Shown: piece by piece, positions 48,706 to 57,513 of the stretch | Numbering within the stretch: the stretch's first letter is position 1 | How the letters are laid out: each line of letters begins with the position of its first letter | Source of the DNA: Variovorax paradoxus | GTDB taxonomy: Bacteria > Pseudomonadota > Gammaproteobacteria > Burkholderiales > Burkholderiaceae_C | Direction of reading: 5' to 3' | DNA length: 64,000 nt | Assembly: GCF_018614955.1 (NCBI RefSeq) | Contig: NZ_JAGGNV010000016.1 | Span: forward strand, 1 to 64,000 | Made by a program: the position numbers and the translations under genes | Notes under the pieces: generated by a model | Database searches by the model: none | Seen by the model: the letters and a program-made list of their open reading frames with translations, nothing else | What the model was told of the DNA's origin: nothing

Positions 48706-49942
48706 TCGCTGTCTCCGGGTGGCGGGGGCGTGAACGTCCGCGCAGCACGTCCGCGCGCGGCGAGAAGTTGAAGAACATCGGCAGGCTGGCCGCGCCGATC
48801 GCGCCGGCGTCGGCGCGGAAGCTGCCGCGCAGGATTCGCGGGGTCTGGCGCGCCTCCGGCGCGATTGCGCGCAGGCCTTCGTCGAGGCGCTTCATGAGCT
48901 CGTCGATCAGGCCGCTGTCGATGTCGCAGTCGATCACCACCACCGGCAAATCGAGCACGGCCAGCGATGCGCGCGTCGAAGGCACCAGCGCGTCGATGCA
49001 GTCGTCGATCCATTCGCGCACCTCGGACCGGCCGGACTTGACGCAGGCCTCGAGGTCGGCGTGGCCGCGCACTGCGATGCCGTGGTGGCGCAAGTGGCGC
49101 GTCAGCGCGTTGAGCGAGGCGCGCGACAGCAGGATGTCCCAGCGCCGGTCCGACACCGGGGCCGAGGCCAGGCGGCTGGGCGGCACCGGCATCAGGCCGA
49201 GGTCGGCAGCGTTGCCGGTGGGGCCGCGCAGGCTTTCGCCGCCGATCACCGCACCTGCGCCGAGCGCCGCGCCGATGAAGATGTAGAGGAAGTCGTTCTC
49301 CTCGCGGCCGACACCGAAGAACAGTTCCGCGATCGCGGCCGCGTTGCCGTCGTTTTCCTTGAAGACGGGCTGGTCCACGGCGCGTGCCAGCATCGCGCCG
49401 AAGTCCACCTCGTCCCAGATGCGGAAGTCTGCCTTGAGGTCCAGTTCGCGCAGCCAGCTGCCGAGGTTGTAGGGCTGCGCCAGGCCGACGCCCATGAGCC
49501 GGCGGTGCTGCGCCGCGTCGAGCGTGGCCATCATGCGGCTCACGTCCTTCTGCACCAGCGCCAGCGCGCGGTCGGGGTGGGGCAGCAGCAGGTCGTGCGC
49601 CGCGCGGGCCAGGATCTTGCCGCCGAGGTCGATCATCACCGTCTCGATGCTGGTGCGGTCCAGCCGCACGCCGATGCCGTAGGCGCCCTCGGGATTGATG
49701 CGGTAGAGCCCGGCGGGCTGGCCGCGCTGGCCTTCCTGCCGGCGGCCGGCGGCTTCGATCAACCGGGATTCCTCGAGCGACTGCACGATGCTGCCGACGG
49801 CCGTGTTCGTGAGCTGGGCCCAGCGTGCCAAGTCGGCCTTCGATGCCTCGCCGGCCCGGCGCAGCCGTTGCAGCAGGCTGCGCTCGTTGTAGAGGCGCAG
49901 GTTGACCGAGTTGGTGCCCCGACCGGGACCGGCTGTCGTCAC
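48698..49942 (-). CDS. ROK-family transcriptional regulator, zinc motif absent
   Basis: This 414-residue protein has an N-terminal winged helix (about 15-75, [22 protein letters not shown]). A ROK sugar-kinase-like domain follows, with [21 protein letters not shown] and [29 protein letters not shown]. The usual CxCGxxGCxE zinc motif that follows this segment in most ROK proteins is not seen. The start is a GTG at 49942 with AGGAGA upstream. It leads the frc-like operon and is the likely sugar-responsive repressor, with a possible operator just upstream. Confidence 0.87.
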   Translation of the reverse strand: MTTAGPGRGTNSVNLRLYNERSLLQRLRRAGEASKADLARWAQLTNTAVGSIVQSLEESRLIEAAGRRQEGQRGQPAGLYRINPEGAYGIGVRLDRTSIETVMIDLGGKILARAAHDLLLPHPDRALALVQKDVSRMMATLDAAQHRRLMGVGLAQPYNLGSWLRELDLKADFRIWDEVDFGAMLARAVDQPVFKENDGNAAAIAELFFGVGREENDFLYIFIGAALGAGAVIGGESLRGPTGNAADLGLMPVPPSRLASAPVSDRRWDILLSRASLNALTRHLRHHGIAVRGHADLEACVKSGRSEVREWIDDCIDALVPSTRASLAVLDLPVVVIDCDIDSGLIDELMKRLDEGLRAIAPEARQTPRILRGSFRADAGAIGAASLPMFFNFSPRADVLRGRSRPRHPETANA

Positions 49943-49974
49943 TTGGCTGTCTCCTGGCCCGGTGTCGGGCTCAA

Positions 49975-49998
49975 TTAATTAATTCAAGTTGAATAAAT
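49975..49998. promoter_or_regulatory. candidate ROK-regulator operator
   Basis: This AT-rich stretch in a GC-rich gap contains TTCAA-G-TTGAA (49983-49993), extended by AATT and ATAA on either side. It sits about 40 bp upstream of the ROK gene start. The site fits the A/T-rich palindromes bound by NagC/XylR-type ROK regulators. In the rest of the 327-bp gap (49943-50269) only the IclR-type palindrome listed separately is evident. Confidence 0.4.
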
Positions 49999-50176
49999 AG
50001 TAGAAGCAAGCCTTGGCGCGGCAGCCAGGGGTTAACCCGGAAAAATGCAAGAAAGTATTTGTTCGAGCGGTTTCGCACCCGTGCGAACGGCCGCAAGAGC
50101 AAGACGGTATCGGCCGCGCAGCGCCGCCCGAGGACTGGGGACAAACCCCGATTCCGCGCGAAAGTCGCACGAGATT

Positions 50177-50191
50177 GATCGATGATCGATC
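50177..50191. promoter_or_regulatory. IclR-type palindrome before the MHS permease
   Basis: GATCGAT-G-ATCGATC is a perfect 15-bp palindrome 79 bp before the MHS start codon. A 15-base stretch, TCGATGATCGATCGC (50179-50193), recurs exactly at 52513-52527 beside the IclR regulator. The form resembles the PcaR/PobR-type IclR box of protocatechuate and hydroxybenzoate regulons. Confidence 0.6.
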
Positions 50192-50269
50192 GCAGCCCTG
50201 TTCCGCTGCATTGCCGGAGCTCCGGGGGCACACCTACAGTCGCCTCGCCCCATTCCAACGGAGACACAC

Positions 50270-51679
50270 ATGAGCAAACCCCAGGCGCACGAGCCGCAAG
50301 GCCGGCACCAGTCGAAGAAGGCCGCCGCCAGCGGCTGGATCGGCTCGGCCCTCGAGTACTACGACTTCTTCATCTACGCCACCGCGGCAGCGCTGATCTT
50401 TCCGCAGATCTTCTTTCCCAAGGGCGATCCGAATATCGCCATCGTCGCCTCGCTCGCGACCTATGGCGTCGGCTACGTGGCGCGGCCGATCGGCGCCTTC
50501 TTCCTGGGCCACTGGGGCGACACCCACGGCCGCAAGCAGGTGCTGATCCTGTGCATGTTCCTGATGGGCTTCTCGACCATCGCCGTCGGCCTCTTGCCCA
50601 CCTACGACCAGGTCGGCCTCTTGGCGCCGGTGCTGCTCGTGATCTGCCGCCTGGTGCAGGGCTTCGCGGTCGCCGGCGAGATCTCTGGCGCCAGTTCCAT
50701 GATCCTGGAGCACGCGCCCTTCGGGCGGCGCGGCTTCTTCGCCAGCTTCACGCTGCAGGGCGTGCAGGCCGGCCAGATCCTGGCTGCGGCGATCTTCCTT
50801 CCGCTCGCGCACTACATGCCGGAGGATGCCTTCAACAGCTGGGGCTGGCGCATTCCCTTCCTGCTGAGCTTCATCGTCATCGTCGCCGGCTACATCATCC
50901 GGCGCGAGGTCGACGAAACGCCCGCCTTCGCCGATGAAGGACAGCGGCAGAAGCTTCCGCGCTCGCCGATCGTCGACGCCTTCAAGTACAGCTGGAAGGA
51001 CATGCTGCGTGTCGTGCTGATGGCGCTGATGAACGTGATTCCAGTGGTCGCGACCATCTTCGGCGCGGCCTACGCGGTGCAGGCGGCCTACGGCATCGGC
51101 TTCGCGAAGGACATCTACCTGTGGATTCCGGTGCTGGGCAACATCCTGGCGGTGGTCGTGATCCCCTACGTGGGCAACCTGTCGGACCGCATCGGCCGCA
51201 AGCCGCCCATCGTCTTCGGCGCGCTGGCCTCGGGCCTGCTGGCCTTCGGCTACCTCTATGCGATCAGCATCAAGAACGTGCCGCTCGCGATCTGCATGTC
51301 GCTTTTGATGTGGGGCGTGGTCTACCAGGGCTACAACGCGGTGTTCCCGAGCTTCTACCCCGAGCTGTTCCCGACCCGCACCCGCGTCTCGGCGATGGCG
51401 ATCTCGCAGAACATCGGCACGGCTGCCACCGCGATGCTGCCGGCGCTGTTCGCGACGGTAGCGCCTCCCGGCGCGGCCAACATCCCGCTGATCGTGGGCT
51501 CGCTGGCCTTCGGCATCACGGTCATCTCGGCACTCGCCGCGCTGAGCGCCCGCGAGACCTACCGCGTCCACATGAACGACCTGGGCAATCCCGACGCGGT
51601 GCCGGTGCCCAAACAGGAGTACGAGCGCTTGCGCGAACAGACGCTGGCGGAGGCGAGGCTGGTGAAGGCGGCGGTCTGA
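50270..51679 (+). CDS. MHS-family MFS permease (shikimate/quinate-type)
   Basis: This 469-residue protein has twelve helices and belongs to the metabolite:H+ symporter family that contains ShiA, KgtP and ProP. Motifs are SALEYYDFFIYATAAALIF, GHWGDTHGRKQVLILCMF and RLVQGFAVAGEISGASS. The ShiA-like branch imports shikimate, which fits the catabolic cluster to the right. An exact IclR-type palindrome lies upstream of it and a related one beside the regulator gene. The substrate is inferred. Confidence 0.85.
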   Translation: MSKPQAHEPQGRHQSKKAAASGWIGSALEYYDFFIYATAAALIFPQIFFPKGDPNIAIVASLATYGVGYVARPIGAFFLGHWGDTHGRKQVLILCMFLMGFSTIAVGLLPTYDQVGLLAPVLLVICRLVQGFAVAGEISGASSMILEHAPFGRRGFFASFTLQGVQAGQILAAAIFLPLAHYMPEDAFNSWGWRIPFLLSFIVIVAGYIIRREVDETPAFADEGQRQKLPRSPIVDAFKYSWKDMLRVVLMALMNVIPVVATIFGAAYAVQAAYGIGFAKDIYLWIPVLGNILAVVVIPYVGNLSDRIGRKPPIVFGALASGLLAFGYLYAISIKNVPLAICMSLLMWGVVYQGYNAVFPSFYPELFPTRTRVSAMAISQNIGTAATAMLPALFATVAPPGAANIPLIVGSLAFGITVISALAALSARETYRVHMNDLGNPDAVPVPKQEYERLREQTLAEARLVKAAV

Positions 51680-51704
51680 AGCCTTGATGCAGGCGAGGGC
51701 GCGA

Positions 51705-52490
51705 TCAGATCAGATTGCGCATCGCCTGCGCCGTCTCGCGCAGCACCGGGAGGACGCGGGCAACCGCGTCCTCGCTGCCTTCGTGGCCCATGGGCATCGT
51801 GATGTTGAGCGCGCCCACCAACTCGCCGTGCCGGTCGCGCAGCGGCACGGCGATGCCGCGCGAATTGAGGTCCAGCTGCTGCTCCGAGAGCGCCCATCCC
51901 TGCGCGCGAATGCGCGCGAGCTCGAGCTTCATGCGCTCCTTGCTCGAAATGGTGTGCGAGGTGAAGACGGTGAGCTCGTGCGTGGCCAGCCAGTGGTTGA
52001 GCTCCTCGTCGCCGCGCATCGCCAGCATCAGCATGCCGGAGGCCGTGACCTGCGCCGGCACCCGCGCGCCCAGCACGTAGCCCGTGCTCATGCTGCGGTT
52101 GGGGCCGTTGCGCGCGATGTAGACCACCTCGTCGCCGTCCATCACGCTCAGATACGCGATCTCGTGCGTGCCGGCCGCCACCCGCTGCAGAAAGGGCTGC
52201 ACGATGCGCGGCAGCCGCGCCGACTCCAGGTAGGACTGGCCCAGGCGCAGCACCCGCGGCGTGAGCCAGAACAGCTTGCCGTCGCCCGCCACGTAGCCCA
52301 TGTGCTGCAGCGTGAGCAGGTAGCGGCGCGCGGCGGTGCGCGTCATGCCGGTGCGCTGGCCGGCCTCACTCGCCGTCATGCGCGGATGCGCGTCGTCGAA
52401 GGCCTCGATGACGGACACACCGCGCTCCAGGCCGGCGATCCAGTCGCGCTTGTCGAGTTCGGGCGGGGCGGGGCGGGTATCGATGCTCAT
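51705..52490 (-). CDS. IclR-family transcriptional regulator (PcaR/PobR-like)
   Basis: This 261-residue protein has an N-terminal winged helix (about 15-85): GVSVIEAFDDAHPRMTASEAGQRTGM then TRTAARRYLLTLQHMGYV. The IclR effector domain is in the remainder (DGDEVVYIARNGPNRSMSTGYVLG, LDLNSRGIAVPLRDRHGELVGALNI). The alternating order resembles PcaR/PobR-type regulators of aromatic acid catabolism. The ATG at 52490 is preferred; the frame also extends to a TTG at 52541. Its own site at 52511-52525 would allow autoregulation and control of both neighbours. Confidence 0.87.
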   Translation of the reverse strand: MSIDTRPAPPELDKRDWIAGLERGVSVIEAFDDAHPRMTASEAGQRTGMTRTAARRYLLTLQHMGYVAGDGKLFWLTPRVLRLGQSYLESARLPRIVQPFLQRVAAGTHEIAYLSVMDGDEVVYIARNGPNRSMSTGYVLGARVPAQVTASGMLMLAMRGDEELNHWLATHELTVFTSHTISSKERMKLELARIRAQGWALSEQQLDLNSRGIAVPLRDRHGELVGALNITMPMGHEGSEDAVARVLPVLRETAQAMRNLI

Positions 52491-52510
52491 TGAGGACAAA
52501 CCCTGGAATC

Positions 52511-52525
52511 GTTCGATGATCGATC
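52511..52525. promoter_or_regulatory. IclR-type site between iclR gene and catabolic operon
   Basis: GTTCGAT-G-ATCGATC matches the 15-bp palindrome at 50177-50191 in 14 positions. It is 21 bp upstream of the IclR start and 126 bp before the first operon gene. The form GTTCGAT-N-ATCG is close to the pca/pob IclR box. Confidence 0.6.
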
Positions 52526-52650
52526 GCTCCGGCGCGATCAACGCGCTATTCTCGTGCCACTAACTTGGATCGCGCAAGCGGGAACTCTACATTAGCCACC
52601 GTTCCTGCCGAATTGCGCGATAGCCGAACAACTCCGAGCGAGACAGCACC

Positions 52651-53574
52651 ATGTTCCCCTCCATTGCTGGCAGCACCGACCTCTACTTGATCCCCGGCGA
52701 TCCGGTGACCAATGTCCGCCTGCCTCGCATGTTCAACAGCGTCTTCGAGCGCTTCGGAATCGACGCGGTGATGGCGCCGGTGCACGTGGCGACGCGCGAC
52801 TTCGCCGTTTTCGTCAAGGCCGCCTTCCTCGCCAGGAACGTGCGCGGCATGGTGATCGCGCCGCCGCACAAGCCGCGGGTGGTGGACCTGCTCGACGGCG
52901 CCGGCTTGTTCGGCCGCGTCGCCGGCTCGGTCAACGTGGTGCGGCGCATCGCCAACGGCGAGCTCGAGGGCGATCTCTTCGACGGCGAGGGCCTGCTGGG
53001 CGCGCTGGACCACTACAACATCCCGTTCCGCGGCAAGCGGGTGCTGATCCTCGGCGCCGGCGTCAGCGCCGCGGCCATCGGCGTCGCGCTGGCCGAGGGC
53101 GGCACGGTCAACGGCGCCGAGCACATCGCTTTCCACGACATCTCGGCCGGCCAGGCGGCAGGGGTCGCTGCCAAGCTCGACGCCTTCTTCGACGCGACCA
53201 CGGTCGCGGTCGACAACAGCAATCCCGAAGGCTACGACCTGGTCATCAACGCTACGCCGCTGGGCCTGAAGGACGGCGATGCCCTGCCGGTGGACGTGGC
53301 CCGCATGGAGGCGCACGCGGCGCTGTTCGACATCCTGCTGCGCAACCAGCCCACGCCGCTGGTGCGCGCCGCCCGCGCGCGCGGGCTCAACGCGCAGGCC
53401 GGCTTCGAGATGCTGATCCAGCAGATGCCGTACTACCTCGACTACTTCGGCCACACGGCCGCGGCGCATGGCGTGCGCGACGACGCGCGCTTCCTGCGCG
53501 AGCTGATCTATCCGGACGCAATGGCGGCGGAGATCGACGCGCCCTTGCGCTACCACTCCGACAGCGTCGCCTGA
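52651..53574 (+). CDS. divergent shikimate-dehydrogenase-family enzyme (copy 1)
   Basis: This 307-residue oxidoreductase keeps the AroE-type catalytic lysine (APPHKPRVVDL) and aspartate (EGDLFDGEGLL). Rossmann motif VLILGAGVSAAA and NATPLGLKDGD are present. The N-terminal carboxylate-binding Ser-x-Ser (normally HSLSP) reads NVRLP, so both serines are absent. The strand after the Rossmann motif ends in FHDIS, with Asp rather than the Asn-Arg-Thr of NADPH enzymes, which favours NAD. It is the first gene of a catabolic operon; oxidation of a quinate/shikimate-like cyclitol is the leading proposal, and a true AroE role is unlikely. Confidence 0.8.
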   Translation: MFPSIAGSTDLYLIPGDPVTNVRLPRMFNSVFERFGIDAVMAPVHVATRDFAVFVKAAFLARNVRGMVIAPPHKPRVVDLLDGAGLFGRVAGSVNVVRRIANGELEGDLFDGEGLLGALDHYNIPFRGKRVLILGAGVSAAAIGVALAEGGTVNGAEHIAFHDISAGQAAGVAAKLDAFFDATTVAVDNSNPEGYDLVINATPLGLKDGDALPVDVARMEAHAALFDILLRNQPTPLVRAARARGLNAQAGFEMLIQQMPYYLDYFGHTAAAHGVRDDARFLRELIYPDAMAAEIDAPLRYHSDSVA

Positions 53575-53582
53575 AAGGGCGC

Positions 53583-54476
53583 GTGCAAAGCATCATGGCC
53601 ATTCCGCTCGACCGCTTCGGCTTCAACACCGTCACCATGGGCGGCGACCTCGGGCACAAGCTCGAGTGCATGAAGGCCGCGGGCTTTTCCGGCGTCGAGC
53701 TGTGGGCGCGCGACCTGATCGCGCATCCGGCCGGCGTCGAGAAGGCGGCCGAGCTGGTCAAGGCCAGCGGCCTCAAGGTGACCGACTTCCAGCCGCTGCG
53801 CGATTTCGAATGCGCGCCCGACGCCATGCGGCCGCACCGGCTCGAGATGGCGCGCGAGCAGCTGCGCCAGATGGCGCTGGTCGGCGCCGACCTGCTGCTG
53901 GTGTGCTCCACCACCTCGCCGCTGGCCATCGACGATCCGGAGCGCGCGGCCGAGGACTTGCGCACGCTCGCCACGCTGGCCACGCCGCTTCGCATCCGCA
54001 TCTGCTACGAGGCGCTGTCCTGGGGCCGCCACGTCAACCGCTGGCACCAGGCCTGGGACATCGTGAAGCGCTGCAACCGAGAAAACGTCGGCCTCAATCT
54101 CGATTCCTTCCACATGTCGGTGCACGGCGACGACACGCCCGAGACGCTCGCGCAGCTGGCCGAGGTGCCGGTCGAGAAGATCTTCCTGGTGCAGCTGGCC
54201 GACTACTTCTTCGAATACAGCGACCGCCAGGCCGACATGATCGAGCTCGCGCGCCACCAGCGCCTGTTTCCGGGCGAGGGCCTGCACGACGTGCGCGACC
54301 TGGTGCAGCTGCTCGAGGATAAGGGCTACCGCGGCCACTACACCTTCGAGGTGTTCAACGACGACTATGTGAATTCCGACCCCATGGTGGTCGGCCAGCG
54401 CGCGATGAAGAGCGCGCGCTGGATCAGCGAGAGCCACGTGAGCACCAGCAATTCAACCCCAAGGAGACAAGCATGA
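53583..54476 (+). CDS. 3-dehydroshikimate dehydratase-like TIM-barrel enzyme
   Basis: This 297-residue protein is an AP-endonuclease-2-type TIM barrel. The segment CYEALSWGRHVNRWHQAWDIVKR, with the metal-ligand Glu, is characteristic of QuiC/AsbF-like dehydratases that turn 3-dehydroshikimate into protocatechuate with loss of water. NVGLNLDSFHMSVHGDD and FEVFNDDYVNSD carry further metal ligands. The expected fusion partner of QuiC1 (an HPPD-like domain) is missing, so it is a single-domain form. The start is GTG 53583 or ATG 53595; neither has a clear Shine-Dalgarno sequence. It overlaps the next gene by 4 bases. Sugar isomerase is the main alternative. Confidence 0.75.
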   Translation: MQSIMAIPLDRFGFNTVTMGGDLGHKLECMKAAGFSGVELWARDLIAHPAGVEKAAELVKASGLKVTDFQPLRDFECAPDAMRPHRLEMAREQLRQMALVGADLLLVCSTTSPLAIDDPERAAEDLRTLATLATPLRIRICYEALSWGRHVNRWHQAWDIVKRCNRENVGLNLDSFHMSVHGDDTPETLAQLAEVPVEKIFLVQLADYFFEYSDRQADMIELARHQRLFPGEGLHDVRDLVQLLEDKGYRGHYTFEVFNDDYVNSDPMVVGQRAMKSARWISESHVSTSNSTPRRQA

Positions 54477-55639
54477 CCATCGTTCCATCGCGTCGCTTCG
54501 CGATCCAGCTCATCGCCGCCTGCGCCGTGGCCGCGGGCGCTTCCGGCGCCTTCGCGCAGAACACGATCAAGATCGTCAACATCGTGGAGCTCTCGGGCGG
54601 CGGCGCAACCGCCGGCACCAACTTCAAGAACGGCGTCGAGCTGGCGGTGAAGGAGATCAACGCCTCGGGCGGCATCCTCGGCAAGAAGATCGAGTCGAGC
54701 ACCAGCGACACGCAGAGCAACCCCGGCGTCGCCAAGGGCCTGACGCAGAAGGCGGTGGACAACGAAGTCTTCGCCATCTTCGGCCCCGTGTTCTCGGGCT
54801 CGATCATGGTCAGCATGGCCGAGAGCCGCCGCGCCGAGATTCCCAACTTCACCGGCGGCGAGGCGGCCAGCATCACGCAGCAGGGCAACAAGTACATCTT
54901 CCGCACCAGCTTCACGCAGACCACCGCGATGCCGAAGGTCGCGCGCTACATCGACCAGCAGATCAAGGCGAAGACGCTGGCCGTGATCTACGTCAACAAC
55001 GACTTCGGCAAGGGCGGCCTCGATTCGATGAAGAAGGCGCTGGCCGCCACGCCGGTGAAGATCGCGGCCGAGATCTCGACCGAGCCGGGACAGATCGACT
55101 TTTCCGCCGCGGTGCTGCGCGCCAAGCAGAGCAATGCCGATGCGCTCTTCGCCTACAGCAACGAGGAAGAGTCGGCGCGCCTGCTGCGCGAGCTGCGCAA
55201 GCAGGGCTGGAGCAAGCCGATTGTGGGCGAGACCACGCTCACCGGCCAGAAGGTGATCGACCTCGCGGGCGAGGCGGCCAACGGCGCGATCGCGCACGTG
55301 GGGCTCACGGTCGACGCGCCGAACCCGGCCATCCGCGCCTTCCGCGCCAAGTTCGAGAAGGAATACAAGTACGTCTCGGACCACAACGGCATGAAGGGCT
55401 ACTCGGGCGTCTACCTGCTCAAGGCCGCGATCGAGAAGGTCGGCAAGCTCGACCGCAAGGCCGTTGCCGCCGCACTGCACGGCCTGAAGGTAAGCACCGC
55501 GCAGCAGCCCGGCGTGCTGATGGACGTCAGCGTCGACGCCAACGGCGACCTCGACCGCGAAAGCTTCATGGTGGAAGTGAAGAACGGCAAGCAGGAAGTG
55601 ATCGCCACGCTGCCGGCCCTGGGCGCAGCCGCCAAGTAG
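54473..55639 (+). CDS. HAAT-type ABC importer binding protein
   Basis: This 388-residue periplasmic protein of the LivJ/Peripla_BP_6 class has a signal peptide cleaved after about residue 28 (GAFAQ|NT). The mature fold starts TIKIVNIVELSGGGATAGTNFKNG and contains DTQSNPGVAK and GPVFSGSIMVSMAESRRAEIPN. It begins in an ATGA overlap after the dehydratase-like gene and precedes four other transporter genes. Family members bind branched amino acids, aromatic acids or amides. The operon suggests a hydroaromatic or aromatic carboxylate. Confidence 0.87.
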   Translation: MTIVPSRRFAIQLIAACAVAAGASGAFAQNTIKIVNIVELSGGGATAGTNFKNGVELAVKEINASGGILGKKIESSTSDTQSNPGVAKGLTQKAVDNEVFAIFGPVFSGSIMVSMAESRRAEIPNFTGGEAASITQQGNKYIFRTSFTQTTAMPKVARYIDQQIKAKTLAVIYVNNDFGKGGLDSMKKALAATPVKIAAEISTEPGQIDFSAAVLRAKQSNADALFAYSNEEESARLLRELRKQGWSKPIVGETTLTGQKVIDLAGEAANGAIAHVGLTVDAPNPAIRAFRAKFEKEYKYVSDHNGMKGYSGVYLLKAAIEKVGKLDRKAVAAALHGLKVSTAQQPGVLMDVSVDANGDLDRESFMVEVKNGKQEVIATLPALGAAAK

Positions 55640-55645
55640 CCTCGC

Positions 55646-56521
55646 ATGACGGACTTCATCCAGCTCTTCCTGAGCGGGCTGGCCACCGGCAGCATCTATG
55701 CGCTGGCCGCGCTGGGCTTCACGCTGCTGTGGCAGGCCAGCGGCACCATCAACTTCGCGCAGGGCGAGTTCGTGATGCTGCCGGCCTTCGCGATGCTCGC
55801 CTTCATGTCCTTCGGCGCGCCGCTGTCGCTCAGCTTCGTGCTGACGATCGTGGTGGCGGTCTTCGTGCTGGGCTGGCTCTTCAAGCGCGGCCTGGTCGAT
55901 CCGCTGTTCAAGTTCGGGATGATGCCGATCGTGGTGGCCACCATCGGCCTGTCGATCGCGCTGCGCAACGGCGTGCGCGCCGGCTACAGCGCCGAGGCGC
56001 ATCCCTTCCCCAGCCTCTTTGCCGACAAGCTCTTCAACGTGGCGGGGGTCACCGTCACGATGGCCGACCTCGGCACCTTCGGGCTGGCGGTGGCGATCGT
56101 GCTGGCCACGCAGGCCTTCATCTCGAAGACCGTGACCGGCCGCGCGATGCAGGCTGTGGCGCAGAACACCGAGAGTGCCAGCGTGCTGGGCATCAACGTG
56201 CCGCGCATGATCTTCTACACCTTCGCCATCAATGCAGCGCTGGCGGTGGCGGCGGCGCTGCTGGTCACGCCCACCTACCTCGCCAAGTTCGACATGGGCG
56301 AGGGCCTGGGCACCAAGGCCTTCTTCGCGGCCATCATCGGCGGCTTCAACAATTCGCGCGGCGCGCTGCTCGGCGGCCTGATCGTCGGCGTGGCGGAGAA
56401 CCTGGCCTCGGCCTACATCTCGCCGGCCTACAAGGACGCGGTGGCGCTGGTCATCTTCATGGTCGTGATCCTGTTCAAGCCGCAAGGCCTGCTGGGCAAG
56501 AAAGAGGAGCGCAAGGTATGA
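55646..56521 (+). CDS. HAAT-type ABC importer permease, LivH-like
   Basis: This 291-residue membrane protein has about eight helices. LivH family segments are LAALGFTLLWQASGTINFAQGEFVML, KTVTGRAMQAVAQNTESASVLGIN and FAAIIGGFNNSRGALLGGLIVGV. The start follows the binding-protein gene by 6 bases, and its end overlaps the LivM-like gene by ATGA. The two permeases form the pore. Confidence 0.88.
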   Translation: MTDFIQLFLSGLATGSIYALAALGFTLLWQASGTINFAQGEFVMLPAFAMLAFMSFGAPLSLSFVLTIVVAVFVLGWLFKRGLVDPLFKFGMMPIVVATIGLSIALRNGVRAGYSAEAHPFPSLFADKLFNVAGVTVTMADLGTFGLAVAIVLATQAFISKTVTGRAMQAVAQNTESASVLGINVPRMIFYTFAINAALAVAAALLVTPTYLAKFDMGEGLGTKAFFAAIIGGFNNSRGALLGGLIVGVAENLASAYISPAYKDAVALVIFMVVILFKPQGLLGKKEERKV

Positions 56522-57513
56522 AGAAGACGCATCTCGCGCTGATGGCCGCGGCTGCCGCCGCACTGCTGATCGCGCCCAACTTCCTCAAGAACTACGGCAT
56601 CTACCTGCTGAGCTACTGGCTGGTGTTCATCATCGCCACCATGGGACTCAACCTGACGGTGGGCTATGCAGGCCAGAAGTCGCTGGGGCATGCCGCCTTC
56701 TTCGGCATCGGCGCCTACACGGTGGCGATCCTCATGAAGGCCGGCATCAGCTTCTGGCTGGGCCTGCCTGCGGCGGCGCTCTTGTGCTTCGCGGTCGGCC
56801 TGGTGCTGGGCTTTCCGGCGCTGCGCGTGCAGGCGATCTACCTCGCCTTTGCCACGCTGGGCTTCAACACCGCGATCTGGCTCTTGATGCGCAACGAGGA
56901 GTGGCTGACCGGCGGCACCTTCGGCATCAACAACATCCCGCGGCCCGAGCTGGCCGGGCTGTCGCTGGAGGGCAACCTGGCCTACTACTACTTCGTGCTG
57001 GCCGTCGCCGTGCTGCTCGCGCTGCTGCTGTGGGGCCTCTTGCGCTCGCCCTGGGGCAAGGCCTTCACCGCGCTGCGCGACAACCCGATCCGCGCCGAAA
57101 GCCTGGGTATCAGCGTGCGCAGCTACACCTTGCTGAGCTTCGCCATCGGCGCCGCCTACGCGGGCGTCGCCGGGGCGCTGTTCGCCTCGCTGGTGCAGTT
57201 CATCGAGCCGGCGCCCTTCAACGTGGCGGCCTCGATCATGATGTACCTGATGGTGGTGGTCGGCGGCCCCGGCTACTTCTGGGGGCCGGTGCTGGGCGCG
57301 GCCGTCGGCGTGATCGTGCCCGAATGGCTGCGCGACGTGCCGGGCGTGGCCGACTGGTACCTGCCGCTGTTCGGCGCCGCCGTGGTGGTGCTGATGGTCT
57401 GGCTGCCGGACGGATTGCTCTCGATCCCCGATCGCATTCGGGCACGCCGCGAAGCGCGCGAAGCCTCGGCCGCGCGCTCCGCTGCTGCCGCGAGCATGGG
57501 AGCTGCGACATGA
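56518..57513 (+). CDS. HAAT-type ABC importer permease, LivM-like
   Basis: This 331-residue membrane protein has about eight to ten helices. LivM-type segments are GLNLTVGYAGQKSLGHAAFFGIGAY and LRDNPIRAESLGISVRSYTLLSFAIGAAYAGVAG. A conserved GGPGYFWGPVLGAA loop is near residue 245. The C-terminus ends in a short Ala/Arg-rich tail. Both ends overlap neighbours by ATGA. Confidence 0.88.
   Translation: MKKTHLALMAAAAAALLIAPNFLKNYGIYLLSYWLVFIIATMGLNLTVGYAGQKSLGHAAFFGIGAYTVAILMKAGISFWLGLPAAALLCFAVGLVLGFPALRVQAIYLAFATLGFNTAIWLLMRNEEWLTGGTFGINNIPRPELAGLSLEGNLAYYYFVLAVAVLLALLLWGLLRSPWGKAFTALRDNPIRAESLGISVRSYTLLSFAIGAAYAGVAGALFASLVQFIEPAPFNVAASIMMYLMVVVGGPGYFWGPVLGAAVGVIVPEWLRDVPGVADWYLPLFGAAVVVLMVWLPDGLLSIPDRIRARREAREASAARSAAAASMGAAT

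Noticed and set aside
50013-50273. Small overlapping frames of 81-98 residues before the MHS permease
   Set aside because: Frames on both strands cover the same promoter region, which holds two operator-like sites; none has a ribosome site or family resemblance.
52651-53574. Biosynthetic aroE (shikimate pathway)
   Set aside because: The carboxylate-binding serines are missing, the cofactor loop looks NAD-type and the gene lies in a catabolic operon.
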